This document shows positions 47,323 to 55,890 of a DNA stretch of 64,000 nt, piece by piece. How positions within the stretch are numbered: position 1 is the first letter of the stretch; each line of letters begins with the position of its first letter. Source of the stretch: Romanomermis culicivorax (Eukaryota; Nematoda; Enoplea; Mermithida; Mermithidae). The stretch is taken from positions 372,001 through 436,000 of the forward strand of contig CAWUHX010000122.1 of NCBI GenBank assembly GCA_963922205.1, read 5' to 3'. The notes beneath the pieces were generated by a model. That model did not search any database, was not told where the DNA came from, and saw nothing but the letters and a program-made list of their open reading frames with translations. A program made the position numbers and the translations under genes.

Positions 47323-47342
47323 TATTTTGGTGACCGTACCGT
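47323..47342 (+). promoter_or_regulatory. Primer binding site of element A
   Basis: tattTTGGTGACCGTACCGT follows the LTR end CGTTACA. The core TGGTGACCGT is the same as in B and E, although A belongs to another lineage by RT motifs. Tentatively complementary to the 3' end of an arginine-type tRNA. Confidence 0.65.
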
Positions 47343-47565
47343 TACGTTAACCAGTGGAACTCCCTGCCCCCAATTAGGTGTACTCTTATCCGGGCATTTA
47401 GAAGCATTAGATAATACAGTAGTAATCATTTCCTACAGTAAGACAGTATTCGTAGAAAGCAAACTGGAAACCCCCTCCAACGAAGCATTAAGCGATACAT
47501 TTAAACGAATACAGCGTAAAGCAAAAATTGAAGCATTTAAGCAGAAATCTCATCGTAAACCAAGA

Positions 47566-50314
47566 ATGACCCACCAAACGCAAGATCATTTAGGAGAAAT
47601 CGTTAGAGAACAGATAAACGATTTGTTTTCAGAACATTTTCGTACCCTACGCACACAATTGAATCAGAATACAGTAAACCCTACCCTAATAGACGATCTA
47701 AGAACAGCAAACATTCGTAATAACATGGCAAACAATTTCTACGCGAAACCTACAGTATTCACGGGCGGCGTGACCCAACATTTTGGTGAATGGAACAAAA
47801 GACTAGAACAATTCATGGCACTCCAAGGCATGAAAGATACAGACGTACAGTTAAAGTTGGCATGTTTAGAAATTCATTTAGGAGGAGCCGCGTTAGCAAA
47901 ATTCAAAAGTTTAGCAAATTCCGAAAACCCTCCCCACACATACGAGCAGTATAAAGTCGCATTACAGGCATTTTTCCCAAACAATAGAGATAATGAGCTA
48001 CATCAACAATTCTTACGCGAAAGAAAACAAAAGCGGTCAGAAACAGTAACGGAATTCTTATTTGATCTAGAACATCTCGCAACCCTTGCCTACCCTAATT
48101 TCAACACAGACGCACGAGAAATGATCATAAAACCCCTCTTTGTAGAAGGCATGCAAAACGAAATCAGGGAAGCAATTAAGTATAGAAGGTTCGCAACTCT
48201 AAAAGAAATGTCAGACGAAGCCGCTTACATTGAACAGCAAATTCTTAGAAATGAGTTAAAATCTAACGTCCTTCCCTTCATACCCCCAGAACCCGAACCC
48301 ATCTTTTCCCTAACCAAAAATACAGACCAACAGGATCTTTTGCATCAGTTAGAACAACAAGTAAAAGATTTACAGTTGCAGATCAAACAAAAACCTCAAC
48401 CCCCACAACAAAGTAGCTACAACAATCTCAGTAACAATACTTTCAACAGGAATAATGCTTACAGGAACAATACCACCCCTAGGCAACCCACATGCTTCCA
48501 GTGTGGACAAATTGGACACGTAGCTCGTAACTGTAAATCAGTAGGCACCCGAAAATCATGTGAAATCTGTTTCCGTAATAATCACAGTACACGTGATTGT
48601 AAAAGCCCATGCATCCACTGCTCCCAAACAGGACATAGATCAGATAACTGCCCTTCAAAACCCTACTCCAATTTTCAATGTTTTATATGCAAGCAGAGAG
48701 GTCATACAAGCAGGTATTGCCCGAATCAGCAGAGTCGTAATATTCAAAATTGCATTGAGTACAGGCAACCCCAACCCCTCATGGACATTGATGACCCCGC
48801 ATTTTACTCAAAATTACCCGCCATAACTAACGGCCCTCAGACTACTTTAGGAACTATCATGCCCAACACCCACCGCCGCAGTGACGAATACGTCCTCGAC
48901 CTGGACGTACCCGATTGGTGCGCCATGTCACCACCCCCCACGCCTGAAGCTGCAAAAATCGAAAAATCGCCGCCCACCATCCCCGTAGGCTACAAGATCC
49001 CCCGAAAGCAAGACACTACGCCGCCCACCGCCCCCGAAACTCCATCGAAAACAGGTCGCAACTTATTATCCCTCTTACACGGCCTGACCCCTAAACCCTA
49101 CCAATTTCGCCCCCGCCAAACATTGCTACCGACCCCGGCAAGTAAGCAAGTCCAAACCCCATCCCATAACTCAAATTCCAAACTTTTACAGAATGTTCAG
49201 ACTGCAAACCGGCCACCCCCTCAGCTCAAAATCGCAAAACAACAACACCAAAAGCCCCAACACCAAACCGGCCACAACGAAAACATACAGTGCCCCGCCG
49301 CCTCCACTAAAACATTCTATTGGCCGATGTTTTGTATTTTTCTTTGTATAATAATCCCCACATCGTGTAGTGCCCAATTTCAGATGTGTGGAACTTCATT
49401 GAGCGGTCACTCAGTCAGCATACCAAAACTTGTATCATGCATGCCCCCTTCGACAGTAGACAAACCCGTACAAACATTCGGAAAAATCTATATCCCCTCC
49501 ACTAAGCCCCACATTACAGACGCATACAAATGCAGTGTTCGCAAACGCAAAATTTGTACTAATACAGGATTTTTTGGATCAAAAGGTATTGTCTTCGACC
49601 AAACTGAAATGCAAAATCTAACCCCACATGTTTGTAAGGCAATCGTTATAGACAAAGAACACAACGGTCAAAAATTATACGAAACCCAACCAGGATTTTG
49701 GTCAACAAATAACTCCCTAAGTGTAGAATACACATGGTGTTGTACAGACCATTGTACCTCGGTCACTAACGTCATCATAGAAATAGGACAAATAGCATCT
49801 TGGAATGGCAAATCTATGACAGGTACATTAGGTGACCTGGGGTCATGCAAACCGACATCAGGTCATTGTATCACAGCCGACGGATCTATTATCTGGAATG
49901 AAACAGCATTTGAAAACTTATGCCCCTTCGAATACAAAAACACACATCCCATCAAACTCACACAAACCCACATGATAATAGAAGAACTACAAGGTGCATT
50001 CTCAGTCAAAAATACACTCTTTTCAAACCCCAATTGCCCAGAAATCCAAGACAGCATTCTAACCGAACAAGGCATTATCGTACAATTAGACAAAAGCACC
50101 CCACATCGTAACGCATTTTTAACCCCAAAAACCAACGAAACTCATACTACACTATACGATTTTGATGATTTTGAACCCATCAATGCAAAACTAAACTATC
50201 TAGCAGACAAAATACAGGAATTCGAAATTCAAAATTTCAAAAATGTATGGAGTGAATTATGCAGACAGGCACAGCGTCACCTTGATCTCGTATGGCAAAT
50301 TTTACGTCTTGATG
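47566..50314 (+). CDS. Element A Gag-glycoprotein polyprotein, part before insertion B
   Basis: Starts at ATG 47566, the first in-frame ATG after the LTR, and stays open to the insertion point (916 codons). Residues about 60-290 form a retrotransposon-Gag capsid region ('FPNNRDNELHQQFLRERKQ', 'VTEFLFDLEHLA'). Four zinc knuckles of type Cx2Cx4Hx4C lie at about residues 310-385. A Pro-rich linker follows. At residue about 588 a hydrophobic segment begins 'MFCIFLCIIIPTSCSA', then comes a Cys-rich segment with several NxS/T sequons. The Gag part packages RNA. The following part looks like a secreted ectodomain (described separately). After 50314 the frame enters B's LTR and stops at 50320-50322. 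The fusion of Gag and glycoprotein in one frame is seen directly; how the two are separated in a product is unknown. Confidence 0.85.
49327..50314 (+). CDS. Element A glycoprotein-like (env-like) segment, N-terminal part
   Basis: Begins at its own in-frame ATG (49327) with a classical signal peptide: a short hydrophobic run, then small residues 'PTSCSA' before QF. The following region is Cys-rich with paired cysteines ('YTWCCTDHC'), several N-glycosylation sequons and no zinc-knuckle pattern. It is cut by element B at 50314. The continuation (61290-62040) ends in a membrane anchor. The overall plan resembles viral fusion glycoproteins captured by invertebrate LTR elements, perhaps of the rhabdo/chuvirus-like type, but that family assignment is a guess. 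A possible splice acceptor (acttttacag, AG 49190-49191) lies upstream. The broken gene cannot make the full protein. Confidence 0.6.
50311..50314 (+). other. Target-site duplication GATG, left copy
   Basis: gatg precedes the left LTR of element B and recurs at 61286-61289 after the right LTR. A 4-base duplication is usual for Ty3/gypsy-type integrases. Confidence 0.9.
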
Positions 50315-50904
50315 TGTTGTAGTGTGTTTTCCGCCGATTTTTCATTATTTGTCAAAACGCGTCACAGGCCCGCAGGTGGCAAGTGGAGAGAGCAACGCGG
50401 ACCACCAGTGGCCATCTTACTGTAGCGCACGTCGGTACGCGTGCGCTTGTCTCTCTCTACACATTATTCTTTAACGTATACTTTACGTGTATTTTTATTT
50501 TCTTTACTAGTTGTGTGCCCCGCCGGCCACCACTAGTACGTATTAGCCGCCTCCCACCACGCTTTTCTCGTCTTTGCTCGCCCGTGCGTGGGAGTAGATT
50601 TATTATTGTCATTTTATTTTCGTCTCGCCCGTAACGTTTTGGTCACGTAAGTTTTTCGTACGTTATTGTATAATAATAAATAGGTAGGAGAATCCCTTAT
50701 TTTTAGTTAGTGAGAAAGAAGGGAGACAATTAGAGAAACTAGGTTTTCTTTAATTGTTGGGATAATTATCGTCGGGGTTTAAGTACTAGTAATTAACTAA
50801 TCGGGTAAACGTGGGCGTGGGACGCAGGTACATTAAGGACGCAACCTCGGAATCCCAATCCTGCTCACGCCGCATCATCCCCGACCGCAAACCAAGATAT
50901 AACA
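50315..50904 (+). repeat. Left LTR of element B (590 bp)
   Basis: Starts TGTTGTAGTG, ends AAGATATAACA. Matches 60696-61285 nearly base for base. Contains a strong splice-donor match, cac-GTAAGT (GT at 50647-50648), which could serve as the leader donor for spliced mRNAs. TATA-like tracts near 50480-50500 and 50665-50680 were not assigned. Confidence 0.95.
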
Positions 50905-50920
50905 CTGGTGACCGTTTGGA
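50905..50920 (+). promoter_or_regulatory. Primer binding site of element B
   Basis: ctGGTGACCGTTTGG right after the LTR end AACA. The core TGGTGACCGT is shared with A and E. Confidence 0.7.
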
Positions 50921-51034
50921 TTGTACGTTGCCGCTCCCCGCTGTTGCGTTGCATCCGAATAAGATTTCAAAATTCGACCCCGCCGTAGCTGCGCCAAAGG
51001 GTACAAACGAGGTTATTATACCTTGAGAAAAAAG

Positions 51035-53047
51035 ATGCCAACGGTAAGCCACACACCGCCGGACTTCACTCGATTTCCGTCGCGTTCCAGTTCTCCGAAC
51101 ACCGCCACAGCCGCACGCCGCGCTTTAAGTTTTGATCAGATGATGTTGCCGCGACCGTCAAATATTACGCAATCGACAGCGGTACCCACGGTAAGCCTCC
51201 CGCCCCATAATCCGCCCTTGTCTAATTTCAGCACTCCCGCGCTGGACGGGACGGCACAGCCGCAAGCACCGCTCATTCCCGCAACTGCGGCGACGAATAT
51301 TTCCCAAACTCCGCGGCTTGTAAGCCAAAACCTTCATGCCGCCGCTGAAAATCGCCTCAACGCGCCGCCCGCATCGCAAATGCCGCCACCGCCCGCGCCG
51401 GCTCGAAATAATGATGACCAAATTGTCGCCAGAACCGACTCTTCCGAATCCTTTGTTAATATCGAACCACCGCAAGCCCCAGCCGCCACCCGCGCTTCAA
51501 TAAACGATCACCGCAGCAGTCTCGCCATCGCAAACGCCAACGAAGTCCAAAATTTTCGAATTGAAGCACGCGACGCGCTGGAACAACTCAACACCGCCGC
51601 CGCGCGTATAACCAACAATGTCCCCACGGTACAAACCATCGATCAAATTATCGGCGCCGTTTCTGATCAATTCCAAGCCCAACAATTACGCGTTCAACGC
51701 GAAATCCAAGAACAAACAAAAGCCACTAACGCGCGTTTCGCCGCGCTCGCCGAGCAAATGCAACACTTGATTTCCACAACCGCCGCCGCGACGCACGCGC
51801 GTAATCCGCCTACACCAAGACCGCCGCCGGTGTCCTCACGGTTTCACGGCGAGGAAACAAGAGATGTTTACATCCCTAATGAAACGCTCCGTGAAACCGA
51901 ACCGGCTCCAGTCTTTGGCAGGCTACCAAACCAAGTCAAACCCAAAGCACCGTCGACGGATACCTTATATAGTAACGAATTCGCCCGCAATACGCGCGCC
52001 GATGAAGATTTACACCGCTCCGCGCTTCAAAGACGCCCACCGCCCGCGGCAAACCAATTTGGCTTTTCAGATTATCCACCCGAGGATTATTATGAACACC
52101 CGCACCCTCGGTACGACATGCCGCGCACGTCTCATCGTGAAGAAGATAGCCGCATCAAAACAATCGTCGACAATATGCATCCATTGATAATTGACGGCGC
52201 CGCAACAAATAAACGCCTGTTACGCTTCTTCATACGACTGGAAAATGAGTTCGGCTACGACGCCTCCAACCACGTAAAGATGAGTGCCCTCCGCCGACTT
52301 ACCCGCGATACGCCGAGCGATATGATCCAAGATATGACGCGGTATGAAGACGCCAAACATTTGCTCATGTTCCAGTTGGCGCCCGATTGCAATCCGATGA
52401 CTCTTAAACGCGAACTCGCGTCAATCACGCCAGAAGCTGGAGAGGAACCCGCCGCATTCCTGAGTAAGGTAATGACTTATGTACAACTATTGTATCAGCA
52501 TGAAGATCAAACTTTCCGGCACAAACAAGTAATTGATACCTTTTTGACCAAAATGCCTGTTTTCTATCAACTCACAATTGGCGAACAAGCAAAGGGTTTC
52601 ACAACTGTTCAACAACTGGCCGACGCCGTAGCCAAAGCCCGTAGTGTCCTCAACGCAACTAAAGCCGAAATCGGAACCGCGGAACGACCCATTCTGGTAA
52701 ATCAAGCCGATCAAGATGGGTCATCGCCTACAATAGTCGCGTACTCACCGATGCCGAAACCCGCTACAGTACAACTGAGCGTGAATGCCTCGCCATTGTA
52801 TACGGCTTCCGGATGTACCGCCACTATGTGTATGGCCAAAAAGTCATTGTCCGCACCGATCACAAGCCGCTCGAATGGCTCAAAGACGAGAAACACCGCA
52901 ATTCACGACTACAACGCTTCGCGATCAGTCTACAAGATTACGATTACAAAGTGGAATATGTTAAGGGTAAGGATAACGCTTGCGCTGATTTTTTATCTAG
53001 GAAAGATGACCGCGACAAATGCCCGATCCAAAACGCCGAAAATTTGA
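51035..53047 (+). CDS. Element B Gag (fused at its end to out-of-frame sequence)
   Basis: ATG at 51035 (an in-frame TTG at 51023 is unlikely to be the start). 670 codons: a Pro/Ala-rich first half, a predicted coiled segment, then from about residue 368 the capsid block shared with element E ('[29 protein letters not shown]') and with C ('LAPDCN.MTLKREL'). True Gag homology ends near 52715 with 'ERPILVNQ'. After that the frame runs through DNA that encodes RNase H in another frame, so the last 110 or so residues are an artefact of an internal deletion. The CHHC zinc knuckle found in E and D is missing. Its function as a packaging protein without the knuckle is doubtful. Confidence 0.85.
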   Translation: MPTVSHTPPDFTRFPSRSSSPNTATAARRALSFDQMMLPRPSNITQSTAVPTVSLPPHNPPLSNFSTPALDGTAQPQAPLIPATAATNISQTPRLVSQNLHAAAENRLNAPPASQMPPPPAPARNNDDQIVARTDSSESFVNIEPPQAPAATRASINDHRSSLAIANANEVQNFRIEARDALEQLNTAAARITNNVPTVQTIDQIIGAVSDQFQAQQLRVQREIQEQTKATNARFAALAEQMQHLISTTAAATHARNPPTPRPPPVSSRFHGEETRDVYIPNETLRETEPAPVFGRLPNQVKPKAPSTDTLYSNEFARNTRADEDLHRSALQRRPPPAANQFGFSDYPPEDYYEHPHPRYDMPRTSHREEDSRIKTIVDNMHPLIIDGAATNKRLLRFFIRLENEFGYDASNHVKMSALRRLTRDTPSDMIQDMTRYEDAKHLLMFQLAPDCNPMTLKRELASITPEAGEEPAAFLSKVMTYVQLLYQHEDQTFRHKQVIDTFLTKMPVFYQLTIGEQAKGFTTVQQLADAVAKARSVLNATKAEIGTAERPILVNQADQDGSSPTIVAYSPMPKPATVQLSVNASPLYTASGCTATMCMAKKSLSAPITSRSNGSKTRNTAIHDYNASRSVYKITITKWNMLRVRITLALIFYLGKMTATNARSKTPKI

Positions 53048-54564
53048 CCGCCAAGATCTTCCGTGAAAATTTTCACCCTGCTGGTGCAACTACGGAAGCC
53101 GACTTAACGGCACCGGAAATACGCCCAGCAGTGGCTTCACTATCCACGGAGGTCGACGCCGAAATCAACGCCATCACCCGTGCAATGACAAAAAAGACCA
53201 TCAGTTCACCCACACTCTCTAATTCAATGCCTAAAGATGCCGACCACGAACCGCCTCCGGCCGAAGTCATTACGATCGCCGCTCACGAAGAAGTTTTAGA
53301 AGCTCAAGCCGCAGATCCAGCCATAATGAAAATTGTCGCCACCCTCAAAGCAGATAACGCCGCCAAACACCCGCCGATTTTCTTCCTCGAAGATCAACTC
53401 TTATACCGGCAAATTAAAGATGTCAAACAATTAGTCGTACCCGCCTCCATGGTCGACCAAACTCTTCACCAATTCCACGGCGCCAAAATTTTGAATCATC
53501 AAGGAACAAATCGGACGCTAGCCGCCATTAAAGCTCACTTTTGGTGGCCCCGCATGGAAGAGGACGTTCGGGATTGGATCAAAACCTGTAAAATTTGTCA
53601 ACTAACAACGCCGCGCATGTCACCGCCTCCGCCCTTGTTGCCAATTCAACCCAAACACCCATTCGAAATTGTGGCAACCGACATCGTCAATATTTCGCCA
53701 GTAGGTGAGAAGCGTCCCTACGTTATTGTTTTTCAGGATTACTTTACGAAATTCGTATCCGCGCATCCGATACCGGATCAGAAAGCCTCAACAATAGTGG
53801 AATGTTTTATCAACAACGTCGTCCTCACGCACGGTAGCCCACTTGTACTCCTTTCCGATCAAGGTGGATGCTTTACGTCAAAACTCATGCAAGATATTTG
53901 TGAACTTCTCAAAATTCGGAAAGTCAAAACAACGGCGTACCACCCCCAGTGCAACGGAATGGTCGAACGTTTCAACCAAACATTGATCGCTCAACTCAAA
54001 AAGTATACCGCCGACGATCCAGACAACTGGGAGCGTTACCTGCCTTACGCCGTGTTCGCTTACAACGCAACGCCGCATACATCCACACGCCATTCGCCGT
54101 TCAGTTTATTACGAGGATATGAACCGCGCATCACCTTCGACTACGACTGCGCCCGACGCCTCACCTTGCCGTTGAATTACGACGCTTATCAACATATTCT
54201 AACGCAAGCCCAACTCAAGATGCACGAAAAGATCAAAGCTAACCTCGATGCCGCAGCCGCCGCCAGCAAAGAATATTTTGACCGCAAAGCTCGACGACGC
54301 GATTTCGCCGTCAACGACTTAGTTCTTTTGACCAACACGCGAAAAGCCAACAAGATTCAACCCGACTTCATCGGGCCTTTCCTCATCACGGACGCTTCCC
54401 GCGCAGCCGAAAACGTTGTTACCATCGACTCACTTGACGCGCCCGGCCGCCCGCAGACCGTCTCCATAACGCGTCTGAAACCGTTCATCCCACGACCGGC
54501 AAGGAATACATTTGACAATGAGGAAGGTGGACCCCGTACGCCCCACACTTCCCGCCGGCAATAG
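52718..54564 (+). CDS. Element B RNase H remnant plus intact integrase
   Basis: The frame is open from the deletion joint near 52718, with the first ATG at 52813. It starts in the middle of RNase H ('WVIAYNSR', '[11 protein letters not shown]', 'TDHKPLEWL'). Integrase is complete: zinc module 'HQFHG...NHQGTNRTL...CKICQ', catalytic Asp290, Asp349 and Glu385 counted from ATG 52813 (35 residues between the last two: a DD35E enzyme), and a GPF-type C-terminal motif ('[13 protein letters not shown]'). Protease and RT are absent, and the frame differs from Gag, so expression would need a -1 shift or a separate mRNA. Integrase joins the cDNA to target DNA, here giving 4-base duplications. Confidence 0.9.
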
Positions 54565-55042
54565 TTCGCTTTGAAATTTTCCCTTTGTGATACGGCGCTC
54601 ATCACGCTGCGTTGTAAATAATCCTTGTGTTTGTTTAATTTAGATCATGGCGACCTCGATAACGAGCAAGGATGCACGGCAGTTCCAACGTTTCCACTCA
54701 ATACGTCGTTTTTGCCTTCAACCGACATTACAATGTCATTTTACATCCGGTCCCGGTTTCCACACTTTCGCAATAGGAGGGGGTTTCTTCTATAATGTTA
54801 GGTTCTGTTGGCGCGAGGCCATTCGGTTTACTTCCGCCCGACCCTGGCCGCTATCACTCTCATAAGACTAATTGGGAAAGGTTGATTTTACTCTCCATTA
54901 ACATAGTGGTGTTTGTGTTGCTTTTCGTAATGATAGTGTTTGCATTTTCCTACTTTACACTTTCTTCACCTTTCAGCGGCTCATTCTTTTTACTATTTCA
55001 TTTCCATCTTTCGCTTCCATCAGCAATAGTCGCATTTTCCAG
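54565..55042 (+). other. Element B spacer between integrase and ORF3
   Basis: Holds a short ORF with a membrane segment (listed separately) and two possible splice acceptors: cacctttcag (AG 54975-54976) and cgcattttccag (AG 55041-55042). The second lies 27 bases before the ORF3 start codon. Confidence 0.5.
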
Positions 55043-55073
55043 CCGCTCTCAAAAATTTTATTTTTCAATATGA
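54795..55073 (+). CDS. Small ORF with one membrane segment, doubtful
   Basis: 92 codons, ATG at 54795. After a Pro-rich start ('LLPPDPGRY') comes a hydrophobic stretch 'LILLSINIVVFVLLFVMIVF' that would span a membrane, then a Phe/Ser-rich tail. It lies in the spacer upstream of the ORF3 start exon and overlaps the ORF3 ATG. I found no counterpart in the spacers of C and D, and the tail is low-complexity. It could be a genuine accessory peptide or intron sequence. Confidence 0.25.
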   Translation: MLGSVGARPFGLLPPDPGRYHSHKTNWERLILLSINIVVFVLLFVMIVFAFSYFTLSSPFSGSFFLLFHFHLSLPSAIVAFSSRSQKFYFSI

Positions 55074-55208
55074 CAACGCCGTCGACCACATCATCCTCCA
55101 CGGCCGACGACCCACCGCCGTATCGCGAATCGATAAACGTAAACGAACGTTACGTCCGCTGGGCCGAACAGCAGCCCCACCAGAACGACTTAAGTTTCGC
55201 CTGCGACG
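55043..55208 (+). CDS. Element B ORF3 start exon
   Basis: Exon predicted from acceptor cgcattttccag to donor G-GTATTT (GT 55209-55210). ATG at 55070, 46 codons plus one base. The N-terminus is Thr/Ser-rich with a 'DDPPPYRE' stretch (a PPxY motif, known elsewhere as a WW-domain ligand). The end 'WAEQQPHQNDLSFACD' aligns with C and D start exons. Donor GTATTT is weaker than GTAAGT in C and D. Reading on without splicing hits TGA at 55268-55270. Confidence 0.65.
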
Positions 55209-55622
55209 GTATTTTCTCATTTTATGCTTTTGCTGCTTATACTTGCATGCTTTTGCTTGGGACCCCATGAGTTTCTCCCCCTCTGTAGTCTTGGGTCAGA
55301 GTTCCATGGTCAGCCGCCGCGATCCCGTCATCGTCAAGTTGTGGCCTTCTCAGCCCACAACCGGCCGCTGCCTTGATTTCCGCATACCACAACTCTCGTT
55401 ATCTCGCTATCGTAGCCCAATCCAGTTGTCCAAGTGCGCCCATCAAGGTGACATCGCCGCCCAAGCCAACGCCGCCCCAAAGCATGTGTACTCCTAACGA
55501 GTTGACAACACCACACCGCTTCCCTCTTCGTTCATGTTTACATCATCCTTCAAACCCCATGTCGTTCATTCGACGTGGCGTCCCATGTGTCACTGATGAA
55601 TATCGCATCCGCTCTTGTTTAG
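55209..55622 (+). other. Predicted phase-1 intron of element B ORF3 (414 bp)
   Basis: Donor at 55209, acceptor CTCTTGTTTAG with AG at 55621-55622. Phase 1, as in C and D. The joined frame is the frame of the exonuclease motif I. Part of the intron is also open in that frame (from 55373), so an unspliced start further down cannot be excluded. Confidence 0.7.
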
Positions 55623-55890
55623 AAAACAACGTCAAACGCCTAACTCGCGTCGCCGATTTGGAGTCATGGTACATTTCCATGTACGCGGGACCCCCGAACG
55701 TCTTGCCGCCGCCGATTTTCCTTTCACCCGGAAGTTTGGGGCAGGCCTTGGCCGCCCAACCCACACCAAACTTCCGTGGCTACACGCTGGTCGGCTTTGA
55801 CACCGAATCCATCTCGGCCGCCGATTTCAAACAATTTCAATGCACAGTTCAAATGCCAGCCGACCCCAACGCGTCTAGTTACCCCCCGCT
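55623..55890 (+). CDS. Element B ORF3 exon 2, first part: exonuclease motif I
   Basis: After the acceptor the frame reads '[15 protein letters not shown]', homologous to C ('NIKRVVRLQELDQW') and D. Then come a Pro-rich loop and motif I of a DEDDy exonuclease, 'LVGFDTES' (Asp 55799-55801, Glu 55805-55807). The rest of the domain is in the next frame (55890 onward). A one-base indel lies between about 55810 and 55890; the six-C run at 55882-55887 is the most likely place. This is the only break in an otherwise open 4.6-kb exon. Confidence 0.75.

Noticed and set aside
46954..47565. Upstream extension of the element A frame as the true N-terminus
   Set aside because: The first 370 bases lie inside the LTR and encode no Gag homology; the first ATG after the LTR is at 47566.
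51023..51034. Start of element B Gag at 51023
   Set aside because: The codon there is TTG; the first ATG in frame is at 51035.
51044..51045. GTAAGC sites at the start of B Gag (51044 and 51191) as donors for the ORF3 mRNA
   Set aside because: Joined to the 55622 acceptor both are in phase 0 and would lead to an early stop. They do not fit the phase-1 pattern, though use with the upstream start-exon acceptor is not excluded.
52720..53047. C-terminal 110 residues of the element B Gag frame as a domain
   Set aside because: The same DNA encodes RNase H in another frame; the Gag-frame reading is a by-product of the internal deletion.
55209..55288. Shorter 80-base intron in B ending at ctctgtag (55288)
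   Set aside because: It would lead into a frame without exonuclease homology; the acceptor at 55622 gives the right frame and is shared with C and D.
55776..55880. ATG 55776 as the genuine start of element B ORF3
   Set aside because: Homology to C and D (NxKR block and motif I) lies upstream in another frame, and a start exon with conserved splice sites exists at 55043-55208.
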